From assembly GCA_012960315.1 (NCBI GenBank), contig DUBN01000005.1, positions 4,490 through 42,557 of the forward strand: a DNA stretch of 38,068 nucleotides, in the 5' to 3' direction. Both the position numbers and the translations under genes were made by a program. Positions 7,470 to 15,599 of this stretch are shown here, one piece after another. Source of the DNA: Acidimicrobiia bacterium. GTDB lineage: Bacteria > Actinomycetota > Acidimicrobiia > Acidimicrobiales > Poriferisodalaceae. How positions within the stretch are numbered: the first letter of the stretch is position 1; each line of letters opens with the position of its first letter. The notes below the pieces were generated by a model. The model had not been told where the DNA came from. It made no database searches and saw nothing but the letters and a program-made list of their open reading frames with translations.

Positions 7470-9194
7470 GTGTCTGGTCCAGAATTTGATGTAGTCATTA
7501 GAGGAGGCGCAGTTGTTGACGGCATCGGCTCGCCAATCAAAGAAGCCGATGTTGCAATTTCAGGAGATCGGATTGTTGCCGTAGGCGAGATCAAAGGCTC
7601 AGGCCTTCGCGAAATTGACGCCTCTGGGCGCATCGTGACTCCGGGCTTTGTCGACATCCACACTCACCTTGATGCCCAGTTAGCTTGGGATCCAATCGGT
7701 TCGAGTTCTTGCTGGCACGGAATCACTTCAGTAGTAATGGGTAATTGTGGAGTGACATTCGCCCCGGTTCGCACCGAAGACATCGTCTACCTAGCTGAAG
7801 TGATGGAGTCTGTTGAGGACATCCCCAGAGAAGCAATATTGGAGGGGTTGCCATGGGATTGGCGAACATTTGGTGAATATCTTGAGTTTTTGGATCAGCT
7901 ACCCAAAGGCCTAAATGTCGGTGGCATGGTTGGGCACGTAGCGGTCCGCTGGAACGTTATGGGGGAGGACAGCCTTGATGAAGAACCCGCGTCGGTGGAA
8001 CAAATCGAAGCCATGTGTGACCTTGTTGATGAAGCGATGGGATCAGGAGCTCTCGGGTTCTCTACCTCTCGTACCCTGCTGCATCGAACTCCCGACGGCC
8101 GTCCGATACCCGGAACGTTCGCCGATGACGATGAGCTGTACGCCTTCGCCGATGTGCTGGGTCGCCATGGAAGAGGGGTGTTTGAATCCGCGCCGCGATT
8201 CGAAAAAGCTGGAGCGGACTGGGCTGGTCTGAAACATGAGATCCGAACACTGGGAGAGATCACCCGGCGAAGCGGGCGACCATCAACTTTCGGACTTGTG
8301 TACAACGCGGTACGCCCAGACATGAGCGACGTGGCGCTTGCAGAAGTTGCGTCAGAGAACTCAAATGGGGCAGCCCTACGGCCGCAAACTACTTGTCGTC
8401 CAATCGGCGTGGTTTTGGGTATTCAACACCGCACCCCATGGGCGCGCGCCGGCGCAACGTGGAAGTCGATGCAGCACATGGACCTCGCCGGCCGGCTAGC
8501 TCTCGTCAGAGACCCGGACAGCCGTAGACGTCTTGTCGAGGAGGCGAACAGTCCCGAAGAAATTCATGGGAGGGGCAGCGCCATGATTGACCTAAGCCGG
8601 CTATTCCTTCTGGATGCAGAAGACCCGGATTACAGAGTAGGACCCGAAGGGACCTTGGAAGCCAAGGCAGCTCGGGCCGGCGTTACACCGGTCGAATTGT
8701 TCCTTGATGAAACGGATCGTTCAGATGGTTCGGTGATGCTTTCTCTCCCGATTCTGAATCAGGACTACGAAGCGATTGAAACCATGCTCCGTGACGATTC
8801 AATAGTGATGGGACTTGCTGATGCTGGCGCACACGTCGGGCAAATCATGGATTCCAGCCAACCTACCTATTTCCTTAGTCACTGGGTACGAGATACCGGC
8901 TTCTTCTCTCTTGAAGAAGGAGTACGCAGAATCACTTCCGACACCGCTGATTTATTTGGACTCGTGGACCGCGGACGTATAGTTGAGGGCGCGTATGCCG
9001 ACATTAATGTCATCGACTTCGATCAATTGTCATTAACTGGGCCTGAGTACGTCCATGACTTTCCTGGTGGAGCAGGCCGGTACATTCAGCGCGGGGCAGG
9101 CTACGACGCCACAATCGTTAACGGCCAAGTTTTCATGGAACACGGGGAACACACAGGTGCTTTGGCGGGTGTAACGCTTCGCTCAACAGACTAA
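7470..9194 (+). CDS. N-acyl-D-amino-acid deacylase family amidohydrolase
   Basis: A 574-residue amidohydrolase-superfamily enzyme, probably hydrolysing N-acyl-D-amino acids or related amides. The N-terminal beta-sandwich is followed by the metal motif H64-x-H66 in DIHTHLDAQLAWDP. C93 in MGNCGVTFAPV corresponds to the cysteine metal ligand of D-aminoacylases. GMVGHVAVR and the catalytic-Asp region MGLADAGAHVG follow. The C-terminal part returns to the sandwich (GRIVEGAYADINVIDF). It is somewhat longer than the roughly 480-residue classical D-aminoacylase, which is common in this subgroup. The start is GTG with an excellent ribosome binding site. The related N-acyl-glutamate or hydantoin-like substrates cannot be excluded. 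With the nearby M20 peptidase and penicillin acylase it fits scavenging of amide-linked nitrogen. Confidence 0.92.
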   Translation: MSGPEFDVVIRGGAVVDGIGSPIKEADVAISGDRIVAVGEIKGSGLREIDASGRIVTPGFVDIHTHLDAQLAWDPIGSSSCWHGITSVVMGNCGVTFAPVRTEDIVYLAEVMESVEDIPREAILEGLPWDWRTFGEYLEFLDQLPKGLNVGGMVGHVAVRWNVMGEDSLDEEPASVEQIEAMCDLVDEAMGSGALGFSTSRTLLHRTPDGRPIPGTFADDDELYAFADVLGRHGRGVFESAPRFEKAGADWAGLKHEIRTLGEITRRSGRPSTFGLVYNAVRPDMSDVALAEVASENSNGAALRPQTTCRPIGVVLGIQHRTPWARAGATWKSMQHMDLAGRLALVRDPDSRRRLVEEANSPEEIHGRGSAMIDLSRLFLLDAEDPDYRVGPEGTLEAKAARAGVTPVELFLDETDRSDGSVMLSLPILNQDYEAIETMLRDDSIVMGLADAGAHVGQIMDSSQPTYFLSHWVRDTGFFSLEEGVRRITSDTADLFGLVDRGRIVEGAYADINVIDFDQLSLTGPEYVHDFPGGAGRYIQRGAGYDATIVNGQVFMEHGEHTGALAGVTLRSTD

Positions 9195-9215
9195 GGCCTT
9201 TCACCTCGGCACCGC

Positions 9216-9221
9216 TAAGGT
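9216..9221 (+). promoter_or_regulatory. -10-like TANNNT element (TAAGGT) for the cyclophilin gene
   Basis: TAAGGT ends 6 bases before ATG 9228. It also lies within a GCACC/GGTGC inverted repeat (9209-9223), but the promoter reading explains the site better because the same box recurs before other genes. Confidence 0.5.
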
Positions 9222-9227
9222 GCTGGC

Positions 9228-9704
9228 ATGGCCTCACCACCACAAATGAACATCGATGAACGGCTGATTTATCGTGTCACTCTTGAAACAAACAAGGGGA
9301 CGATCGTGATGGATTTAGACCCTAAATTGGCGCCCAATAGTGTCAATAACTTCGTAAACCTCGCCCGTGACGGTTACTACACCGGCTTGACTTTCCACCG
9401 TGTGGTGCCTGAGTTCGTGATCCAGGGAGGTTGCCCAGAAGGCACTGGAACTGGCGGCCCCGGTTATCAATTCGACGACGAACCAGTCACGGGTAACTAC
9501 ACGTTAGGTGCCGTAGCCATGGCTAACGCTGGGCCGAACAGCAACGGCAGTCAATTCTTTATTTGTATTGATGACTGTCAATCTAAATTGGCTCCGGCTT
9601 ACAACCTCTTTGGTCATGTGACTAGCGGTATGGAAATAGCGTTGGGGATCGAAGTAGGCGACGTAATGGAAACTGTCGACATTGAGGAGATCGACGCTTC
9701 TTAG
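9228..9704 (+). CDS. cyclophilin-type peptidyl-prolyl cis-trans isomerase
   Basis: A 158-residue single-domain cyclophilin that isomerises Xaa-Pro bonds and assists folding. The signature residues are present: FHRVVPEFVIQGG (catalytic Arg, Phe and Gln) and AMANAGPNSNGSQFFI; the usual active-site Trp region reads KLAPAYNLFGHV instead. The N-terminal NKGTIVMDLDPKLAPNSVNNFVNLARDGYY is typical of bacterial cytoplasmic forms. No signal peptide is present. ATG 9228 is supported by the TAAGGT box; ATG 9246 is an alternative that would lose only non-conserved residues. It stands alone, 67 bases before the next gene. Confidence 0.96.
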   Translation: MASPPQMNIDERLIYRVTLETNKGTIVMDLDPKLAPNSVNNFVNLARDGYYTGLTFHRVVPEFVIQGGCPEGTGTGGPGYQFDDEPVTGNYTLGAVAMANAGPNSNGSQFFICIDDCQSKLAPAYNLFGHVTSGMEIALGIEVGDVMETVDIEEIDAS

Positions 9705-9771
9705 ATCAGCTATGAATCAATGTCGCTGTGAAAGCTATGGTGGGCTCCTCCACAGGGATAAGAGGGAACTA

Positions 9772-10566
9772 ATGAGTGACACAGTTCTGTACGAAGAAAT
9801 CGATGGGGTGGCTTTGGTGACCCTTAACCGACCCGAACGCTTGAACTCTTGGACTGGTGAGTTGGGTTCCGCGTACTTCGATGCTCTGGATCGCGCCGCT
9901 GCCTCTAGCGATGTGAAGGCAGTAGTGGTCACTGGCGCGGGCAGAGGGTTTTGCTCCGGAGCCGATATGGACATGCTCCAGGGAATAGGCGCTAGCAAAG
10001 GCGGGGAAGAATCACCACAACAATTGAGAGACGAGAGACATGACTACGCTCTCACGATCCCAAAGCCCGTGATCGCTGCCATCAATGGGGCATGTGCTGG
10101 CCTGGGTTTTGTTCACGCCATGATGTGCGACATTCGATTCGCTGCTGAGGGAGCGAAATTTACTAGCGCATTCTCGCGGCGAGGCTTGATTGCTGAACAT
10201 GGTGTTTCTTACATGCTCCCGAGAGTCGTTGGTCCCTCGAATGCGCTCGATATTTTGATGTCTGGCCGTGTTTTTCTGGCGGATGAAGCGAAAGAGATGG
10301 GCGTAGTGAGTCGAGTACTACCTCCAGACGAGCTACTTAACGTAGCTGTCGAATACGCACAAGAATTGGGTCGGTACAGCGCACCGTGGTCGATGGCGCA
10401 GATGAAGCAGCAAGTCTGGAGTCAGATGGATATGGCTCGCACGGATGCATTAAATCAATCGAATCAAGTTATGGCGCAATCCTTGAAGCGGTCAGATTTT
10501 AAGGAAGGCGTCGCGAGCTTCGTGGAGAAACGCGATCCGTCTTTTGAGCCAATCACCGGTTTGTAA
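9772..10566 (+). CDS. enoyl-CoA hydratase/isomerase family protein
   Basis: A 264-residue crotonase-fold protein acting on acyl-CoA thioesters. The N-terminal strand VALVTLNRPERLNSW is followed by the oxyanion-hole segment TGAGRGFCSGADMDML and the second oxyanion region INGACAGLGFVHAMMCDIRFAA. The usual catalytic Glu pair of hydratases is not both evident: the segment reads FTSAFSRRGLIAEHGVSYMLPRVVG, a subgroup pattern with one candidate acid (AEHG). It may therefore be a hydratase variant or an isomerase. ATG 9772 is chosen over the in-frame upstream start at 9682 because AGAGGGA precedes it and the protein then begins at the family position. Close paralogs lie at 12299 and 22182. Confidence 0.93.
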   Translation: MSDTVLYEEIDGVALVTLNRPERLNSWTGELGSAYFDALDRAAASSDVKAVVVTGAGRGFCSGADMDMLQGIGASKGGEESPQQLRDERHDYALTIPKPVIAAINGACAGLGFVHAMMCDIRFAAEGAKFTSAFSRRGLIAEHGVSYMLPRVVGPSNALDILMSGRVFLADEAKEMGVVSRVLPPDELLNVAVEYAQELGRYSAPWSMAQMKQQVWSQMDMARTDALNQSNQVMAQSLKRSDFKEGVASFVEKRDPSFEPITGL

Positions 10567-10604
10567 ACCATCACCAAGGTTGCCATAGAGGGAGCAACGG
10601 GTTG

Positions 10605-10610
10605 TATCGT
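10605..10610 (+). promoter_or_regulatory. -10-like TANNNT element (TATCGT) for the antiporter gene
   Basis: TATCGT ends 8 bases before ATG 10619. TTGCCA at 10580-10585 resembles a -35 box, although the 19-base spacer is long. Confidence 0.45.
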
Positions 10611-10618
10611 CATCGGCG

Positions 10619-12229
10619 ATGACTGAGACCCTTGGAGCCTTCGCAGTCTTAGCGTGGCTGGCGTATCTGGCCAGTCGACTCTTAGCGAGTCGTCACTTGC
10701 CTGAATTGGTTGGTTTCTTAATTGTTGGCGCCGTCTTAGGACCTTCGGGAATTGAATTAGTGAGTGAGCATGAACTTGCCTCTCTACGTCCCCTTACAGA
10801 AATCGCCTTAGCGGTGCTGATGTTCATTATCGGCCAGAGGGTATCCACCCGCGCTCTTCGCGCAGCGCGATGGACCCTCACCACTGGCGTAACTCAATAC
10901 GTGCTGTGCGCAGTCTTCGTTTTCTTAGCAACCCGTGCAGTCGGAGCCGACAGAGATGTTGCTTTGGTACTCGCCGCGCTCGCCGGCGCCGGTGCTCCAA
11001 TGACAATTGCCCATATCGTCAGTTCAGTTAAGGCATCGGGCAGCTACGCGATAGGAGTGGTGGGCACTCACGCGGTATCGGACGCCTTAGCGACGACCAC
11101 ATTTGCTGCAGTGCTTCCCATCGCCACAGTGTTGGCGGACCAAGACCCTGACATTCCAGCGGCGGTGTTGAATTTCGTACAACTAGGTATAGGAGGCGCA
11201 GTCCTAGGTTTGTTAGGCGGATGGTTTATCTCGCGTTTAGGCTTTCAAATCGAAACTTCAGGTGAACTGCTCCTTTTCTTCTTAGTCCACGTTTTACTTG
11301 GCTGGGCGATCGCTGACTGGTTCAATATTTCGCTACCTCTTGCGGCACTCATGGCTGGAGCAACCGCAGCTTCGGTGTCACCGGAAGCTTTCTCACAGCG
11401 ACTTTTCCGGACTATTCGAAGCATCGAACAACCGTTGTACCTTCTGTTCTTTGCGCTTGCCGGTGCCTCAATTCATATTCGAGATTTGGGAGGCGTTGGA
11501 GTCGTTGGGCTGGTGTACATAGGAGTCCGGGTAGGGGCAAAGATCATTGGTGGATTGACGGGAGGCCTGTTAGGCGGACTTGGTTGGAAGACAGCGCTTC
11601 GTCTGGGAGTGAACCTGACTCCACAAGCTGGCGTCGCTGTCGGTCTTGCGGTTTTGGCGAGTGAGGTGCTGGGCCCCTCAGGAGCTGAAGCGGCAACGGT
11701 AGTTCTTGGTTCCGTCGTCTTGTTTGAACTCATCGGACCGCTCCTAGTGGCCAAAGATCTACATGGGTCGGACGATGAGAGCGTTGCAGGGTCAACTGAT
11801 TCAACTCAAGTGGAGTTGCCAGCCCGGGTGCTAATTGCCTCTTCAATGCCGGTGACGATCCCTGAATGGCTCATTGATCTTGCAGCACGATGGCGTTCCC
11901 AGCTCGTTGTGTATCAGCCAGGCGAAGCAGACTCCGAACACGTGGTGCAGTTGTTGTCTCGCTGTGCGAGCCGAGACGTTGATGTGGAATTTCGGAGTCT
12001 GAGGAATGAAAGTTTCACTGGCTCTGTCGTAAGAACGAGGGCGGAAGTCCAGGCGGACATGGTTGTCCTGTTTGCCGGTAGGCCACAAGGTGTTACTTCG
12101 CGGCTGGTTCTTTTCCCATCCGAACGAATTGCTCGCGAACTTTCGGTCCCGGTGTTGACCTTCCCAATCACCACCGAGGGTCCACCAGAGCCACAACTTC
12201 GAATCCGCCGTTGGCCCTGGCAAAGTTGA
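10619..12229 (+). CDS. CPA2-family cation:proton antiporter with C-terminal Usp-like domain
   Basis: A 536-residue membrane protein with about 11-12 hydrophobic segments over residues 1-385, typical of the Na+/H+ exchanger (PF00999) CPA2 group that includes KefB and related exchangers. HLPELVGFLIVGAVLGPSGIEL is the classic first repeat. The central unwound-helix region reads GAGAPMTIAHIVSSVK and is followed by GTHAVSDALATTTF, with the Asp of SDALA in the ion-binding position. The soluble tail, about residues 400-525 (ARVLIASSMPVTIPEWLIDLA to ELSVPVLTFP), resembles a universal-stress-protein fold rather than a TrkA-N domain. Likely role: K+ or Na+ exchange for pH or osmotic control. It is monocistronic by spacing. 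Confidence 0.9.
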   Translation: MTETLGAFAVLAWLAYLASRLLASRHLPELVGFLIVGAVLGPSGIELVSEHELASLRPLTEIALAVLMFIIGQRVSTRALRAARWTLTTGVTQYVLCAVFVFLATRAVGADRDVALVLAALAGAGAPMTIAHIVSSVKASGSYAIGVVGTHAVSDALATTTFAAVLPIATVLADQDPDIPAAVLNFVQLGIGGAVLGLLGGWFISRLGFQIETSGELLLFFLVHVLLGWAIADWFNISLPLAALMAGATAASVSPEAFSQRLFRTIRSIEQPLYLLFFALAGASIHIRDLGGVGVVGLVYIGVRVGAKIIGGLTGGLLGGLGWKTALRLGVNLTPQAGVAVGLAVLASEVLGPSGAEAATVVLGSVVLFELIGPLLVAKDLHGSDDESVAGSTDSTQVELPARVLIASSMPVTIPEWLIDLAARWRSQLVVYQPGEADSEHVVQLLSRCASRDVDVEFRSLRNESFTGSVVRTRAEVQADMVVLFAGRPQGVTSRLVLFPSERIARELSVPVLTFPITTEGPPEPQLRIRRWPWQS

Positions 12230-12298
12230 AATTGAATAGCAATTGATCCACTGGCTCCGTACCGAGCAGACTGGGTTTGTACGAGGAAAGAAGTAGTG

Positions 12299-13096
12299 AT
12301 GTCCGATCGTGTTTTAGTAAACGTCAATGATGGTGTCGCCGACGTTCGGTTGAACCGGCCAGAAAAGCTGAATGCTCTCGATGGCGCGATGTTCAAAGCC
12401 CTAGCAGACGCGGGGGAGAGTCTAAAAGAACGATCAGATGTTCGAGCAGTGGTCCTCAGCGGTGAAGGTAGATCGTTCTGCGCAGGACTAGATTTTTCTT
12501 CATTCCAAGAAATGGGTTCATCGCAAGAGAAGAACGAAACAGATCCTGAGGATGCTCTCCAAGGTCGAATCACTCATCTTGGGCAACAAGCTGCGTGGGT
12601 ATGGCAGGAGCTTGAGGTTCCAGTTATAGGCGCTATCTCAGGACATGCCCTCGGTGCGGGTTTTCAGATCGCGATGGGCCCTGACATTCGATTAGTTCAT
12701 CCGGACACAAAGATGTCAGTTCTTGAAATTAGGTGGGGCTTAGTGCCAGATATGGGGGCTTCAGTCTTACTGCCCCCATTAGTAGGTTTAGACGTCGCCA
12801 AAGAGCTGTATTTCACAGGGCGAATGATCTCGGGAACTGAAGCCGCGCAGCTAGGCATAGCCACTCGTGTGAGTGAAAATCCGCGTGCTGATGCCTTAGA
12901 ACTGGCTGCAGAAATAGCGGAAAAGAACCCTGAGGCCATCAGACGGATGAAAACAATCCTGAACGGAATAGGCGGACGTAGTACCGCCCAACGGTTTGCA
13001 GCCGAGCGCGAACACATAGGCGCATTGATCGGGTCACCTAATCAAAAGGAAGCAGTCTCGGCGTTTTTCGAAAAGCGAACCCCGAAGTTCACCTGA
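12299..13096 (+). CDS. enoyl-CoA hydratase/isomerase family protein (second copy)
   Basis: A 265-residue crotonase-superfamily protein. It contains VRLNRPEKLNALDG, the oxyanion segment SGEGRSFCAGLDFSSF, and ISGHALGAGFQIAMGPDIRLVHP. Both acidic positions seem to be kept: the Glu of SVLEIRWGLVPDMG and the Asp five to ten residues later, so this copy is more likely a functional hydratase or isomerase than the neighbour at 9772. GTG 12296 directly precedes ATG 12299; AGGAAAG at 12284-12290 is correctly spaced for ATG. It is followed 29 bases later by the phosphatase gene and may be cotranscribed with it. The substrate is unknown; a family role in beta-oxidation is assumed. Confidence 0.93.
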   Translation: MSDRVLVNVNDGVADVRLNRPEKLNALDGAMFKALADAGESLKERSDVRAVVLSGEGRSFCAGLDFSSFQEMGSSQEKNETDPEDALQGRITHLGQQAAWVWQELEVPVIGAISGHALGAGFQIAMGPDIRLVHPDTKMSVLEIRWGLVPDMGASVLLPPLVGLDVAKELYFTGRMISGTEAAQLGIATRVSENPRADALELAAEIAEKNPEAIRRMKTILNGIGGRSTAQRFAAEREHIGALIGSPNQKEAVSAFFEKRTPKFT

Positions 13097-13125
13097 CGTC
13101 TGTTGGCATCTGAAACACTGGCTAC

Positions 13126-13908
13126 GTGACTTCAACCATCGATTCTCTACTAGCTGAAGCTTGTGAACTAGCAGAAGCGGCAGGATCGTTGACTCTGGAA
13201 TGGTTCCGTCAGCCCGAGCTGGATATAGCAATCAAGGCAGACGGGACTGAAGTCACCCCTGCGGATCGCGCTGCCGAGCGATTCATTCGCGAAGAGCTAG
13301 CCCGTCGGCATCCGCGGCACGCTGTTCTCGGCGAAGAAGAAGGTGGAGCAATTACGTCGAGTGGGCTTTCGTGGATAATCGACCCCATTGACGGAACGCG
13401 TGGTTTCGTCCGCGGCGTCCCCTTATACGCGACGCTTCTTGCGGTGGTCGACGATGAAGGACCGCTGATAGGTGTGATTCACATCCCAGCATTGCATTCC
13501 ACAATCGGGGCTGGCCGTGGTGCCGGCTGCTGGCTCGACGGCCAGCGATGCGTGGTGAGCGAGCGACCTGGAATAGCTGGTTCGCTCGTGAATACGAGTA
13601 GCTACGAAACGTTTTCTAACGAAGCTCTCCTTGGTCTCAAGGAATCCGGAGCACTTATGAGGACCTGGGGAGATGCATACGGTTACTACTTGGTGGCAAG
13701 TGGACAAGCTGAAGCGATGGTCGATCCGGTTTGCTCCCCTTGGGACCTTGCCCCTATGCCCGTGATCATTGGGGAGGCAGGCGGAACATTTACTGACCTC
13801 AACGACGCCAGGGAACTTGATCTACGAGCTCCCGCGGACTCGGTTAACGCAGTCGCTTCCAACGGATTGATCCACGACCAGTTGTTAGACGCCTTGAGGT
13901 ACCGATGA
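13126..13908 (+). CDS. inositol monophosphatase family phosphatase (possibly histidinol-phosphatase)
   Basis: A 260-residue Mg2+-dependent phosphatase of the inositol-monophosphatase fold. Metal-site residues are visible: E70/E71 in GEEEGG, D86 and D89 in WIIDPIDGTRGFVRG, and the third-site Asp in SPWDLAPMPVIIGEAGG. The DGTRGF-VRGVP variant is characteristic of the HisN branch of histidinol-phosphate phosphatases found in actinobacteria, so histidine biosynthesis is a reasonable guess, but inositol-1-phosphate or PAP phosphatase activity cannot be excluded. The start is GTG with neither a clear ribosome binding site nor a TANNNT box, consistent with readthrough from the upstream gene. It overlaps the next gene by four bases (ATGA). 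Confidence 0.9.
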   Translation: MTSTIDSLLAEACELAEAAGSLTLEWFRQPELDIAIKADGTEVTPADRAAERFIREELARRHPRHAVLGEEEGGAITSSGLSWIIDPIDGTRGFVRGVPLYATLLAVVDDEGPLIGVIHIPALHSTIGAGRGAGCWLDGQRCVVSERPGIAGSLVNTSSYETFSNEALLGLKESGALMRTWGDAYGYYLVASGQAEAMVDPVCSPWDLAPMPVIIGEAGGTFTDLNDARELDLRAPADSVNAVASNGLIHDQLLDALRYR

Positions 13909-15026
13909 TGAAAGAAAATCAAAGAATGCCGAGATGGGTCCCACGAGCCACGGCGCTGTTCCTTGGTGGCGCAGCATTGCTTGGCGCTGCTGTTTGGATA
14001 CTGATTCGAATTCGTTCCCTGATCATCGTGATCCTCGTATCACTATTTCTTTCCTTCGCTATCGAACCAGCCGTCAACTGGCTCGCGAGGCGAGGATGGC
14101 GTCGCGGGGTGGCAACACTCGCGATGTTCACCCTTATTCTTCTAGCGCTTGCCGGATTTTTGTTCGCCATGGGTTCAGTTTTGGCCGACCAGATAACAAA
14201 GCTGACAAATGAAGCTCCCGGATACATATCTCAAATAGAGAGATGGCTGGAAGACCAGTTCGGAATTGTCTTAGAGACTGATTCGTTGATCGCGGAGTTC
14301 TCGACTGGCGGGAGCGCAGCGCGTCTCGCATCTAACGTCGCAGGCGACCTGGTTTCCATCGGCACAGCGTTAATGTCACTGATCTTCCAAACGTTGACAG
14401 TCTTGTTGTTCACCTTCTACCTCGTGGCTGACGGACCGAAGCTTCGACGGTTTCTGTGCTCAGCTCTGCCACCCTCAAAACAGACACTCATGCTGAAGGG
14501 CTGGGAAATAGCGATTGACAAGACCGGCGCATATATCTATTCCCGAACCCTGCTTGGCCTCGCGGCATTCTTTGTTCATTGGGTCGTCTTCGCCCTCTTG
14601 GAGGTTCCTTCACCCGTTCCACTAGCCCTTTGGGTGGGGATCATGTCGCAATTCGTTCCGGTGGCCGGCACGTATCTTGCCGGCCTCTTGCCGATACTCA
14701 TTGCGTTGCTACATCAACCAGTCAGCGCCTTGTGGGTCTTAATAGCGATTACGGTCTATCAGCAGCTAGAGAACTACGTTTTTGCTCCGAGAATTACCGC
14801 GCAAACGATGAATATCCACCCAGCTGTTGCTTTTGGAACTGTGATTGTTGGGGCATCACTACTTGGTGTTGTAGGCACCTTATTAGCGGTGCCAGTTGCT
14901 GCGACGGTCCAGGCATTCGTATCGACTTACATCCGAAGACACGAATTAGTTGACTCCGAGCTCCTCGATGATGTGGAGCCTGACGATCCAGTAGACGGAG
15001 AAGACCTAGAGGAAGAACCTATTTGA
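13905..15026 (+). CDS. AI-2E family transporter (PerM/YdiK-type membrane protein)
   Basis: A 373-residue polytopic protein of the PF01594 family. Two helices near the N terminus (ALFLGGAALLGAAVWILIRI and IIVILVSLFLSFAIEPAVNWL) are followed by a third, a soluble loop of about 60 residues, and then a block of five helices. The hallmark late region is ENYVFAPRITAQTMNIHPAVAFGTVIVGASLLGVVGTLLAVPVAAT. The acidic C-terminal tail (DDVEPDDPVDGEDLEEE) is probably cytoplasmic. The family contains AI-2 exporters but also Na+/H+ antiporters and permeases, so the substrate is open. The start codon overlaps the phosphatase stop. Its end is convergent with DUF4031, 21 bases apart, with no clear terminator. 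Confidence 0.92.
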   Translation: MMKENQRMPRWVPRATALFLGGAALLGAAVWILIRIRSLIIVILVSLFLSFAIEPAVNWLARRGWRRGVATLAMFTLILLALAGFLFAMGSVLADQITKLTNEAPGYISQIERWLEDQFGIVLETDSLIAEFSTGGSAARLASNVAGDLVSIGTALMSLIFQTLTVLLFTFYLVADGPKLRRFLCSALPPSKQTLMLKGWEIAIDKTGAYIYSRTLLGLAAFFVHWVVFALLEVPSPVPLALWVGIMSQFVPVAGTYLAGLLPILIALLHQPVSALWVLIAITVYQQLENYVFAPRITAQTMNIHPAVAFGTVIVGASLLGVVGTLLAVPVAATVQAFVSTYIRRHELVDSELLDDVEPDDPVDGEDLEEEPI

Positions 15027-15047
15027 GATCGATCAAGAACCGGTCTT

Positions 15048-15599
15048 TCACTCTTGACCGATAATCATTTCAACCACGTGGCGCTCGTGGGCATAGGTGT
15101 AATTGAGTAAATCGAGTCGTTCGCTGTCCACATGTGGAGCGTCGTGGAATTCAAGGACCAACGCCATGAGATCGACGCGCTCAACAAGTAGCACTCCAAC
15201 GATTTTGACTAGCGGAGACACCGATTGAAGGGCTTCCGTAAATCTTGCCCGCCTCGTTTTCTCAGGGATAGCGATCGCCAACACTTCAACTATTTCAGGC
15301 AGATAGTGAGAGCGGTCTGACTGATAAACGATGTTCCAACCCGGTTTCTTCGATCTATGTCGCAGACCCGCCTTTCGGAGTCGCCGCACGAGTTCCCGAC
15401 TGTCAACGTTTACAGCTCCGGCCTCTAGCGCCCGCTCATGTTCAGCACCGCTCAGGTCGTAATGGTCGCCTTGGAAGCCAATGCGTCTCTTGCCAAGTTT
15501 CCTAGCGAAATCATGTAGTTCTTCGATTGAGCTATCCGACACGAGGTGACCCCAGACCTGCCCTCTCCAGATCCAACGCGGCGTGTCGACCAGAATCAT
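15048..15599 (-). CDS. DUF4031 domain-containing protein
   Basis: A 183-residue protein. Its first 95 or so residues match DUF4031: MILVDTPRWIWRGQVWGHLVSD, then ELHDFARKLG, FQGDHYDLS, and AGAVNVDSRELVRRLRKAGL. The remainder (about residues 96-183) is an extra domain ending in NYTYAHERHVVEMIIGQE, seen in longer actinobacterial versions. The family has conserved His, Asp and Trp residues but no established biochemical role that I know of. The open frame reaches upstream to 15659, but ATG 15599 begins the conserved motif at residue 1 and overlaps the glycosyltransferase stop by four bases (ATGA). The tight coupling suggests a joint function with the glycosyltransferase. Confidence 0.85.
   Translation of the reverse strand: MILVDTPRWIWRGQVWGHLVSDSSIEELHDFARKLGKRRIGFQGDHYDLSGAEHERALEAGAVNVDSRELVRRLRKAGLRHRSKKPGWNIVYQSDRSHYLPEIVEVLAIAIPEKTRRARFTEALQSVSPLVKIVGVLLVERVDLMALVLEFHDAPHVDSERLDLLNYTYAHERHVVEMIIGQE

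Noticed and set aside
9209-9223. GCACC/GGTGC hairpin just before the cyclophilin gene, considered as a riboswitch or terminator.
   Set aside because: The stem is only five base pairs and the TAAGGT leaderless box explains the site better.
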